Below, piece by piece: positions 33,460 through 43,129 of a stretch of DNA of 64,000 bases. This DNA is from Hofstenia miamia (Eukaryota; Xenacoelomorpha; Acoela). Under the pieces are notes generated by a model that searched no databases, was not told where the DNA came from, and was given only the letters and a program-made list of their open reading frames with translations. A program made the position numbers and the translations under genes. The stretch is taken from positions 1,868,568-1,932,567 of the forward strand of contig SCFE01000010.1 of assembly GCA_004352715.1 (NCBI GenBank), given 5' to 3'. Within the stretch, counting starts at the first letter, position 1. Every line of letters begins with the position of its first letter.

Positions 33460-33480
33460 TTAAAAAACAATAAATATAAT

Positions 33481-35040
33481 GCCAAATACAAGAATTCATA
33501 AAAAATTGTCTCCTCAGAAAGTGAGCCAAACTCCACCCATAGCAGAAATCAAACACCCTAGAGAGAAACACCTTTATAGAATCGCATTTCTATAAAATCA
33601 AGTCAAAAAATTAAGTAAAAAATTCAAATTGATGCAAATAGAAAACTGCCAATGATTTGATCAAAAGAACAGAATTCTCAGAGAGGAAATCCAACAACTA
33701 ACTAACAAAAAATCAATTTCTCAAAAATTGCAAGCAACTTAATAAAGAAAACCACGCTATCCTTATAAGGTACCAGTCACTAGAAAAGAAAAACAATAAT
33801 CACCAAAAGGAAATAGAAACAATAAATCACGAATAATTTAAGTTGTTGCAATCCAATACAAATCTGATTCAACAAGTCAATGAATGCAATATACAGAACA
33901 TTCAAGTAACTAATAAGCTAATTTCACAAGAAGCTGAAAATACAGTTTTGCAAAAAGAAGTAAAACAAACAAAAGCTCAGTTAGATAGTTCGCAAATATT
34001 CCAATAAAATATCGCTGCTCCTAGGATTGCTGGAATACCAGATCCAACTATTAAAAATGTAGGACATTGTGTATATCAATCCCCAACAGCCATTAAAAAT
34101 CAATTCTCTCATTCAATGCCAATTACCAATGACAATTCCTCACCTAACAGGTCTCACGCCCCAAATAAAGATTTTGAAAACCTAATAATTATGCAATTAA
34201 ATACAAAATTAGATTTAATTAATAATAAATTACATGAAATTGAATATCCAAAACTAAACAACAAATCATTTCATTCTAAATTGCCACAATCACCCAATGA
34301 TGTGTAAAATTAAGAATGCCACCACAGAAAGTTTCCAGCAAAGCCAATGGGATCTCAACAACTTTTGAGGAATGGTTCTTCTCATATGAACAGCACTTTA
34401 TTGTACAAGCAGGCCAGGAATATGCCCTTGCCCAATTTCCTAGTTTTCTTACAGCAAAAGCTTACAATTACTACTTAACTCTGGATACATCAATTAAGTC
34501 CGATTATGAACTAATCATACAAAACTTTTATGACACTTTCATGCACCCACAGCTTGAAACCAGTATAAAAATCTTCTAAATAAGACAGCATATAATGCAA
34601 ATGACGACATCAAAGAGTATATTCCTAAAGTTGAACAACTTTACCCGACTAAGCAGAACATCGGCAGAATATTCATCCCATGATTTATTCACACATATCA
34701 CATATGGCATGCCACTTTCAATTCATTGCTGTTTTGGACAAAAAATGCGGTCCAGAAGGATAAGTTATCCATTTTTATATGAAAAGCTGTAGAAGCAAAG
34801 CATTAAATAGAGAATAACACTAAAATTGCGAACCAGATCAAATTGGGTAATACCTCATCAAGGTTTACCATCAAGAACACCAAAAGTTCATTGACTAACC
34901 AACAAACAACCTCTGACGTTAAAAACAAATCAGAAATACAGCCTACTGATAAAACAACAAAAATAATACCCTTACAAAAGTTTACTGTAAAAAATGTGGC
35001 CAAAAAGAACACACAAGTCCTAATTGTACAAAAACAATAC
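33481..35040 (+). pseudogene. Gypsy Gag remains with CCHC zinc knuckle
   Basis: A coiled-coil-rich leader (about 33600-34310) is followed by a capsid-like section at 34316-34579: FEEWFFSYEQHF, then AQFPSFLTAKAYNYY, matching the F-x-x-W-x-x-x-F and L-x-G-x-A layout of retrotransposon Gag. A CCHC knuckle, C-x2-C-x4-H-x4-C (CKKCGQKEHTSPNC), is at 34986-35027 in another frame. Gag forms the particle and the knuckle binds the RNA. Stops and frame changes break it repeatedly. Confidence 0.78.
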
Positions 35041-35154
35041 ATTTAATTGCCAACAAAAGTGTTTATACACTGACAGCAGTGATATATATGAGTCCAACTC
35101 TGAGTTTGATGATTTAATGAATAAAAGCACTACCACATTAAAGAAGAAAACAAT

Positions 35155-35700
35155 ATGAATAACAATGAATGCCGGATTGTCATCCAAGCAACTGACAATA
35201 CTGGCGCCTCTGTTTTTATAATTGCAGAGAAATGCGCTAACCTGATCAGTATCAAATGAGAAACCATTGAGCCACACAACCATCAAATAATTAATGCATC
35301 TGGCAATTACCTTGATACCAAAGGTTTAATCAAATCACTAAAATTCACAATAGCCAATAAAAAGTTTTTGCATTCACACTTATTGTTGATAGCACCAACC
35401 ATGCATTGCCTTATGACATAATTTTAGGCAAAGATTTTCTTGGACAATATTGCTGTATAATTAATTTTCAGGATAAAACACTAACGATTGATCCTAACAA
35501 TAACAAGATAACTACACATTTACAAGCCTTAACCAATCAAACAATAACACTTTACCCTACAGCAACAATCAAAATCAAACCTTTTAGTTGGCATTTCATA
35601 ACATTAGAGTCTAAAAATCAAATTCATTGCAACATTGTCATTGATAGCTAGAAGGGTGTAAATTCGAAATTGCTAATAATTCTGCTTCAATTTTAACTAG
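35155..35700 (+). pseudogene. Gypsy aspartic protease remains
   Basis: ATDNTGASVFII at about 35188-35223 corresponds to the [VI]DTGAS active site, but Asn stands where the catalytic Asp belongs (codon 35197-35199). After a stop and frame change, LPYDIILGKDFL (35403 on) matches the conserved second half of retropepsins, G-x-DFL. The protease would normally cut the Gag-Pol polyprotein; this one could not. Confidence 0.8.
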
Positions 35701-35725
35701 TCGCAACAACAGAATTACCACCGCC

Positions 35726-37342
35726 CAAGAGCGGATATAGAGGGGATTCGAGCGGCCCGGGCCCCCTCTAAAATATAAAAAATTCATTAAAATCGTACAA
35801 TAAAAATTACAAAAGAAAAATCCTTAATACTCTCAAATGGAAGAGATTGGAACAGTTTTTTAAATTTTTTTCAAAGATCTGGTAAATGTATTTCATTGAA
35901 TTGTACACTATAATGGGTCCTATGGATCCTGCAATTTCATCTCAATAAACATAAGAATATTTAGTTTTCAGTAATTGTTTTAAATTTTAAAAGTATTTCA
36001 ATTCACTCGTCTTTTGGATGGGGATGAATGGGAACACATATGATTTCTGCGGCATATTTTAATTTAAGCAAAAATTTTATTTTGCATTTAAAAATATACT
36101 AGTGAAATTAGATTAGCATAGCTAAGGCTATCCCATGGCACATAAACTTATAGTGATAAATTTATAGACAAAAGAAGAATGTACTATATTAAGAATAGCA
36201 TGAGTAATAATTAAATAACTTTTTCTCCTTGTCTACAGTTTCTATTTCTCAACACTGTTCCTACTTACCCCATTTGATAATCAACACCATGCACCTACTC
36301 CAAAGATCGCAAAACAAATTTTTTTATTTTTAGAATTTAAAGATTTTAGCAAGAGCTTTACATTTGTGAATTGGGTGATTTTCTTTAATTTTATCAACAT
36401 ATTTAGCATCATTGATTGAAATTGAGACTAAGCACACATTCATACCATTAGGTGAAAATTTTGCAATTTACTTAATCTCGCCTCATTTACACTACTGGTG
36501 TTCAGTGCATCTGGTGGAGCATCATCTCCCACTGAAAAGTTTCTAAAACAACTTTGTGCTTTAATCACTGACAAAAGCATACCGACTATTCCATAACCAA
36601 CAACTGGATAAGATGCCAACTTAGATTCTTTTTGTAACAAAACATGATCCTATGCTTACGTGGAACTAGACAACACCATGCAAATTCAAGGCTTGAAGTT
36701 GATCACCACTTAGATGGAGCCAGCCACTACCTCAAGTGACACTGACAGTTCTTATTTGAAACTGATTTATTTTAATTCTGTTCCAAGATACATAACCCTG
36801 ACCAAGTATTTATTTGATCAGAATTTCCTTGCTAGAACATTTATCTGGGAATGAAACAAGAAGAATAATTTTTGTTCTTTCTGAATTTTAAAAAGGAATT
36901 AACTTAGGAATTGAACGTTGCCTAATATAATCATGTGGAAAACAAAACCTCTTGATGTTGGGAATTAACATACACTTTTTTGAATCTCATTTGTATTTAC
37001 GTGTTCTTTATTTGATTTTATGCTTTTATTTTGTTTAAATAACATTTTATTAATTGTTGATAATTATTCCTTTGTCTATTTTGTAGTACATAATGAAAAA
37101 TCCCCTAAAAGACACAACATGCTAATGTTAAAGCGTAATTTGCAATTTGAAAAAAATTCAAAATTGCAAAAATTCTGTTTCCATTTTTGGAGTCAGTAGG
37201 TGATGGTGAAATCTGTGAATAGTGCTGAATTTGAAAAATTGAAAATTCAATAGTCTTATGCCCTCTCTAGTACCCAATTATGCACTTAGCATTTTATTTT
37301 ACATTGGGCCCCTTCTAAAAAATGCATCTGTATCCGCCACTG
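35726..37342. mobile_element. hAT-like element inserted into the Gypsy copy
   Basis: The left end CAAGAGCGGATATAGAGGGG and the right end, read in reverse, CAGTGGCGGATACAGATGCA share a CA-x-x-GCGGATA-x-AGA core typical of hAT termini. The flanks CCACCGCC (35718-35725) and CCACCTTA (37343-37350) agree at the first five of eight bases, consistent with an aged 8-bp duplication. Deleting the insert makes the Gypsy reading frame continue naturally. G/C runs just inside both ends (GGCCCGGGCCCC and GGGCCCC) pair with each other. Confidence 0.78.
36440..36640 (-). pseudogene. Possible hAT transposase carboxyl fragment
   Basis: 66 open codons on the minus strand, including YPVVGYGIVGMLLSVIKAQS and NEARLSKLQNFHL. 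This loosely resembles the dimerisation end of hAT transposases, where a Leu-rich stretch precedes a final LSKL-like segment. The remainder of the enzyme is not visible. Position within hAT-like ends is the main support. Confidence 0.35.
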
Positions 37343-38320
37343 CCACCTTAAACAAAATTTTTAACCTAATTACCATAACATCATCTACCATTACACTCTT
37401 TGCATCACCAATTGCTACTGTCGTACAAACTAAACCTAAACCAGTTCTATCACTAGACCCAGCAGATGATGACAATAATTCTACTACCATTCCAATAATA
37501 ACACAATGGACGCATCCTCATCTGTTGCTAAACCAAATTGATCGTTTGATTTCCATCTTACAAAACCATTCATCAGTGTTTAATTACAACAACATCAGTT
37601 TAGGAAAGGCTATCGACAAAGAACACTCTATTGAGACAACTCACAATAAACCAATACAACAACCCGTACATCCAGTACCAGAACACCTAAAACAGGAATA
37701 TTCAAAAATCATTACAAATCTACTAAATAATCGAATAATCCAACAATTGAAAATTTCATATGTATCATCTATAGTTTTCATCAAACAAAATGATAAATAT
37801 CACCTCTGTGCTTACTTTTGAAAACTTAATGACATATCAAAAAAGGATGCCAATCCACTACCACATATTGACAAAATACTGTATACAGCATGTCAAATCT
37901 CTTTTTTTTGACCACAATAGATCTATGTAAAGCATATCGGCAAATTCCCATGCGCAAATCAGATATTGAAAAAGCAGCATTCATCACTCCATACAGCTTC
38001 TTTGAATGGCTCTATATGGCCTTCAGGATGTGCAATACCCCACCCCGCCACGTTCCAGTGTTACATCACTAAAATACTTCAAACTACTAATAACAATTTA
38101 GAAAATTGCATTGCGGCATACATAGACGACATACTAATTGCATCAACAACAATTGATGAACACATCAATAAACTAGACAGAATGCTATCATTACTAAAAC
38201 AATCCGGTCTAAAAATTAAGAGCCAAAAATGTAAACTTTTACAAACATCAGTAGCTTTTCTAGGCCGTCAAATACAGCGTAATAAAATCAGCTTTAAAGG
38301 GGACACCTGAAATACAATAG
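37343..38320 (+). pseudogene. Gypsy reverse transcriptase remains
   Basis: 37343-37821 encodes the linker and amino part of RT (VPEHLKQEYSKIITNLL, then SSIVFIKQNDKYHLC) and ends in a stop where LC-x-DYR-x-LN is expected. 37890-38072 carries TTIDLCKAYRQIPMRKSDIE, AAFITPYSFFEW. 37966-38310, shifted by one frame, carries PATFQCYITKIL and the catalytic YIDDIL (38119-38136), then FLGRQI. RT copies the element RNA into DNA; at least two frame changes and stops disable it. Confidence 0.88.
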
Positions 38321-38519
38321 ATAAAATCACACCTTCTAATAATAAAAAAGACTTACAGAGAATTTTAGGCTTCTTTATCTATTACCAAGCATTTATACTG
38401 AGCATCTTGGACAAAACCATTAACATGTCGAATTTATTATAAAATAAAATCACATTGGTCATGGAAACATCAATCTGAACTTGATAATTTAAAACAGAAC
38501 TTAAAAAACTATTGAGTTT

Positions 38520-38815
38520 CAACACACCAGACTTCTCAAAATAATTCATCATTGATTGCGCCGCCAGCTCTGTGGCTATAGGTGCTACTTTAAGTCAATT
38601 TATCAATGGTATTGAATCTCCAATTCAATTTTTCAGTCAAAAACTTAAACTGAATGAGCTCAACTATGGTTCTACAAAAGTAGAAATGTTTGCTCTAATT
38701 GAGAGCCTTAAAAAATTTCGCTACTTTCTCCTCAGGCAATCACAATTCACTGTTAGCACCAATAATTCCGACCTCAGTTGGCTTAAAAATTTTACAGAGA
38801 CTGCTCTAATATAAT
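38520..38815 (+). pseudogene. Gypsy RNase H remains
   Basis: IIDCAASSVAIGATLSQF, SPIQFFSQKL, LNYGSTKVEMFALIESLKKF and LRQSQFTVSTNNSDLSWL follow the order of the Ty3/Gypsy RNase H domain. The usual T-D-H before the L-x-W-L segment is replaced by T-N-N-S. RNase H removes the RNA strand during reverse transcription. The frame ends in a TAA a few codons later. Confidence 0.82.
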
Positions 38816-39079
38816 AGCCTGTTGGATAGAATACCTAACCAATTTTAACTTCACCATTATTTATTGAAAAGGTAAACAACATACCAATGCTGACTTAGTG
38901 ACAGCAATTCCACCATACCACCACGATGATGCTAAACAAATATATGATAAAGTACCATTTCCATTCATCTCGAAATCAGCATATGACAACCTCCCAGTAG
39001 TCAAAACTGATAGAAAAGGGCATCCAATATTACCCATCCACCTAAAAGAGGAAATGTCTGAAACGTCAAAAAATGACAC

Positions 39080-40175
39080 CCAATTAATTTAAATAATAAA
39101 CAAAATTAAACAACCAAATTTACAATTAAATGAAACACTTTATAAGTATTTTAACTCATACAAATGGGAGTTTACAACCAATGGTCTTTTGTTCATTGTC
39201 AACAAACACCACAACCGAATAGCTCTTCCAGAGTTTTATAAAAATGAAATAGTACGAAAATTCCATGAACGTGGAAATGTAGGCGTTATTCAAACTAAAC
39301 GTACATTAAATACGCAATTCATTTGCCTTGGACTCCAATCAATTGTCTACAACATTATACAACATTATTAATAAGTGCAAAACTTGCATTATTACCAATC
39401 CCACTCACTTTTCATCTCAGCATACAGAGCTTCAAAAAATTGAGTCATCTTCACCTAATCAATTTCTTCACATTGACATTGAACATCTTTCAAAAGATAA
39501 CAATAGTTACCAATACGTCCTTGTAATTGTTGATAATTTGACAAAATACGCTCAAATGATCCCCATTATTGATCAAACTGCACAAACTATAGTGTCAGCT
39601 ATTTTACATCAACAGATATTACACTATGGTCCAATGTCCACTTTAGTAACAGATTGTGGTACACAATTCGAAAGTTCACTGACAAAAGAATTTTTACAAC
39701 GACATTGAAATACTTCATGAACACGCAGCCCAATACCTTGAACAGAGTAACATTGCTGTTGATCCATTAAACAAAACATTACTAAAATTAATTCATGCCA
39801 CAACAGGTTTAACTCCATTTAAAGCCACTTTTGGCCATGAGGCTACAACACCTCTTAGTATGCTATATAACAAACATAACACAATAGCAAATCACAATTA
39901 CATAAAAAAATCTATTAAAAGATCTACAACAAATGCATGAAACAATTTGCATGCATTATAAAAAGAGTTCAGTTAGACAAACAAGAAACTACAATAAAAG
40001 CATTTATGGGGCACCTCAAAAAGTCAGTGACAAAGTGTACTCCTTCACACCTTTTCAAACATCTGACAAAAAACAAACAAGCAAATTAGGAACACACTGG
40101 ACAGGTCCCCACACAAAAACATTAAAATGCAACAACTACCTATTAGATAAAGGAAAAACTCGTAATTTTCAATAA
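39080..40175 (+). pseudogene. Gypsy integrase remains
   Basis: 39189-39371 covers the amino region (IALPEFYKNEIVRKFHERGN). 39328-39708, one frame over, carries CKTC, the first catalytic Asp in FLHIDIEHL (39475) and the second in VTDCGTQFES (39652). After another frame change the third block aligns without gaps, but an Asp (in AVDPLNKTL, about 39763) replaces the catalytic Glu. 39933-40175 resembles the carboxyl end, with KVYSFTPF and LGTHWTGPH. Integrase inserts the DNA copy into the genome; this one is broken. Confidence 0.85.
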
Positions 40176-40300
40176 TTAAAACAAACAATTAAAGACATTG
40201 AAAACACTATAATTAACAAACACAAAGAATTTAAAATTATTTCAAGAAACAATCACACTTACCTTGATATGTCTGAGCTGGACTGAATTCCTGAGTCAAA

Positions 40301-41494
40301 ATTGGACAGTTCTGCAACATATCCCAAAGTTGTTTTAAAACCACTACATACCGTGCCTCCCCTAGGGTGAGCACTATTAACACAAATGCTTACAAAAATT
40401 GGAGCAAAGAATTAAATTACTTATTTAGCTTGAACGACAATGAAGAGAAATTATGCAACATTGATCAGCAGTGAACAACCAGAGCAGTTGTCTAATTGCA
40501 TTCGTAGAGTGCAGCAACCACACTGTAATAGGAGTCCACATTCATATCCGGCGGAGGAGTTGGATACCCATGGAAACTATGATCCTATTATGGGAGCAAT
40601 GACCCAATCATGAACAATCAAATATAACATCGACGTGTTGAACCCTTCCTTCTTTCCCTGATACACATTGGAGAGCAAAACAAGTTTGAGTGGTAATTCA
40701 ACCTCTTATACCTATCCCTGTTATGACTCGAATAGCATAGTCCACGAGGGGTCCAGTATGGAAATTGAACATACATCAAAATTTATTCAGAAGTTTTTGA
40801 AATATTGGTCGTCAATATTGTGCAAATAACATTAAAATGTCTAAATTGGCATCTCAATTCGATTTTTAAGTAAACTGTTATACGGCAGTGTACAAGGACT
40901 TTCGTAAATCAATGCATAGTAATGTAAACAACATTGCTTTCAATTTGATAGCCGCTGAAAATTTATTGCACAAACAGGTTATAAATTAAATCAATAATTA
41001 CAAAATAATTCATTACAACCGGCTTTTCTTTGTTGCATTTGGGTAAATACAGTTCAATTATGTAAATAACTAGATTTTTGCGGCAACCGTTTAAAATAAA
41101 GATGTGATTGCTAAGTAGAGTGCTACAAATTTCAATATTACATTGTATAGCACATCATCAATTAAAGCTGTTACAATGAAAGGTTAAAGACATTAAAATT
41201 GTTTACATAATGACGCTTTGAACCTCGAAGCATTTATATCAGTCTATATACACTATAATTTTAGGCTATCCTAACAAAATGTAATTTGAGTGTCCACAAA
41301 GAACAACTGAAAGCGCTAGAACAATAGTTAGCAGCTCCAAATTTTGGGAAGAAATCGAACTTTAATATTTTCTCCATTAATTTTTAATAATGGTCTGCAC
41401 AAGGTGAACAGCTTAAATTTCAACCGAATTTAATGAATAATAAAAGGCTCTGGTACCTTCATTTTAAAGGTCTAAGGAACCTACAATTTAACTC
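40301..41494. other. Unassigned DNA; contains an old dispersed repeat
   Basis: 40310-40760 is slightly richer in GC and could include the 3' part of the Gypsy element, but no LTR was verified. 40930-41110 matches 53040-53215 (see the repeat entry). Confidence 0.4.
40930..41110 (+). repeat. Dispersed repeat, copy 1 (partner at 53040-53215)
   Basis: Both share TTTCAATTT(T/G)ATAG, ATTTATT(A/G)CACA, AAATCAATAATTA and a CGGCTTTT/CGCTTTTT segment in the same order and orientation. Similarity is low and gapped, so this is an old family. Confidence 0.45.
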
Positions 41495-42019
41495 TTACGA
41501 ATGAGATAGTAAATGTTTCAATCCTTTAGTAAATATAACTTTTTCTAAAAATGTTAGAATAACAGTCGCATTATGACATTCACTATTGTCAACAGATGTT
41601 GTACCCTCACCAATAAGGCATTTGAATTTTACTTTCCTTTGTTCGCCTAAAATGCCCAAGACATTGAGCCAGTAGGGTACCAAGTAGTATATAGGCCCTA
41701 CTTGTCGAGCATACGAGGGTAATGTAATATTATGAGCAAAGTCAACTGTAAGGAATAGGATATCTTCTGCTTTTTGATCTTGCCAATCCAAGTATATCTG
41801 TTGGCAGGCATCAGCTAGAGATATGTGATTTTCAAATTCATTCATAATTGTACGAATATTGTCACCAGCTCTATCTGTCTGATTAAACAAAGAGTTAGCA
41901 GATAAGATTCTTCCTCGATATTGTTGTCTTGGCTGAATACCATTATTTTCTTCATTGTGTAAAGTCAGTTTTTTCAATAAATCAATGTCACAGAAATTTG
42001 AAAACGCCCACACCTCTCT
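41495..42019 (-). CDS. Putative transposase-like protein, central exon (DUF7869-like)
   Basis: The minus-strand exon probably begins after an acceptor TTGTTTGCAG (near 42019) and ends at a donor CATTC/GTAAGA (near 41498). It encodes about 170 residues with ISLADACQQIYLDWQ, LFLTVDFAHNITLPS and QVGPIYYLVPYWLNVLGI, then CLIGEGT. This order (A-x-x-x-x-x-Y, [SV]DFA[QH]N/Q, PGPIYF, then FGI) fits the central part of the same uncharacterised family as the 13830-14345 exon. The conserved DFA Asp is a plausible catalytic residue. The next exon (GHS...CDR) was not found within the preceding 1.2 kb. The copy is free of stops, so it could be recent. Confidence 0.6.
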   Translation of the reverse strand, partial: REVWAFSNFCDIDLLKKLTLHNEENNGIQPRQQYRGRILSANSLFNQTDRAGDNIRTIMNEFENHISLADACQQIYLDWQDQKAEDILFLTVDFAHNITLPSYARQVGPIYYLVPYWLNVLGILGEQRKVKFKCLIGEGTTSVDNSECHNATVILTFLEKVIFTKGLKHLLSHS

Positions 42020-42099
42020 GCAAACAATTTGCTTTAGCACGGATTAGGTTTATATTCTTTGGGTTACATCAGATCCTTTAGTGTCTAAGTTTTTGTATA

Positions 42100-42345
42100 C
42101 ATGGATTTGAGAAAGAATACTAATTGATCTCTCTTCAAAACTCTTGGATCTTCGGGATTCCGTGACTGATACAAAGACTCACGATCTAAACCTAGGAAAT
42201 GGTTTTTGCTTTTCAAATGACAACCTCGACGCATTTTTTCATTACTTAATTGCTGGTCTGCATCCATTTCCAGTTCTGGCGAGTTCATAATAGGCCTTTC
42301 TTGCTCCTCTGGCAGTTGATTGCCTTGGTATACGTAGGATTTTCT
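42100..42345 (-). CDS. Upstream exon of the same putative transposase-like gene
   Basis: Minus-strand frame that starts after an acceptor CCTTTTCAG near 42345 and reads into KSYVYQGNQLPEEQERP, a Glu/Asp-rich middle, KMRRGCHLKSKNHF and NPEDPRVLKRDQ. A donor at CCAT/GTATAC near 42105 is possible. The composition fits the charged amino-terminal part of such proteins. The link to the next exon rests on proximity and splice signals only. Confidence 0.45.
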
Positions 42346-42586
42346 GAAAAGGAATGAAAATAACAAATATCAAAATTTCTATAAAACACCACTCTTAGAG
42401 ATAATGACATGCTGTATCAGTTTTTTAGGTTATTATGGGTTTATTTTAGTATTTGTTATTGTAACATCGATGCTGGCTGTTAGTATCGGCCAGTCTAGTG
42501 TTTTTAGGTTTTTGTAAATATGTTGATAAGCAAATTGTATATAAGATGTAGATTAAAATAAATTTCAGATTGCTGATATTTTAAGA

Positions 42587-42890
42587 AATTCTGTTTTCCA
42601 AATGTCTCTTGGTTTTTCCTATATACGAACTATCACATTCATCAAATTAATGTTTGTATCCGCAAAGAAGAAATCAAAGATAATGGAATCAAATATTTAT
42701 TTTTAAGCGTTTGAAATATTGATGAAATCTTTACATTCAAAACTTTGGTATATTGGTGCATTTTCCTTTTTACAATAATTGCTGAATATGATGTTACATT
42801 TGGAAATTGCGAAATTATCATTTCTAAGCGTCTTGTACTTCGTCTAGGAAAATTTTTGAGCGTGCTATCAAGTTGCGATCTTCTCATATT
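42587..42890 (-). pseudogene. Penelope-like element endonuclease fragment (minus strand)
   Basis: On the minus strand around 42633-42590 the sequence reads CDSSYIGKTKRHLENR, the core of the GIY-YIG endonuclease at the end of Penelope-like elements (C-x-x-x-YIG-x-T-x-R-x-x-x-x-R). Upstream codons to 42890 are open for 81 residues but end in stops before this motif. It is a 3' fragment, in opposite orientation to the Penelope copy that follows. Confidence 0.65.
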
Positions 42891-43129
42891 TTATGGGTAT
42901 TCATTTTTTAAATAAATACTAGCTATTGAATCGATTGCATCAACAAGACATTCATATGTGAAGCATGTAGTAAATGCTTAGCTTAATAATGTCTTGATTG
43001 TATTCCTTTTATTCTTTTACTATCCAAAAAAAGAATAACTTCGACTAAGAATTTGCAAAGAATGTTTGAAAGAAAGGTTGTTTCAAATTTCTGAAGAATA
43101 AATATTCCAAAGCAGGTAGGGAGCGTTTA

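Larger units (their letters stand above)
33475..40300 (+). mobile_element. Decayed Ty3/Gypsy LTR retrotransposon, split by a hAT-like insertion
   Basis: Plus-strand remains follow the Gypsy order: Gag, CCHC knuckle, aspartic protease, reverse transcriptase, RNase H, integrase. Each domain sits in a different frame from its neighbour, with stops between, so the copy is inactive. No matching LTR pair was found; the LTR-like arms at 31-32.8 kb are in inverted orientation and may belong to other copies. The codon-like pattern and short ORFs suggest moderate age. 35726-37342 is a later insertion. Confidence 0.88.
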
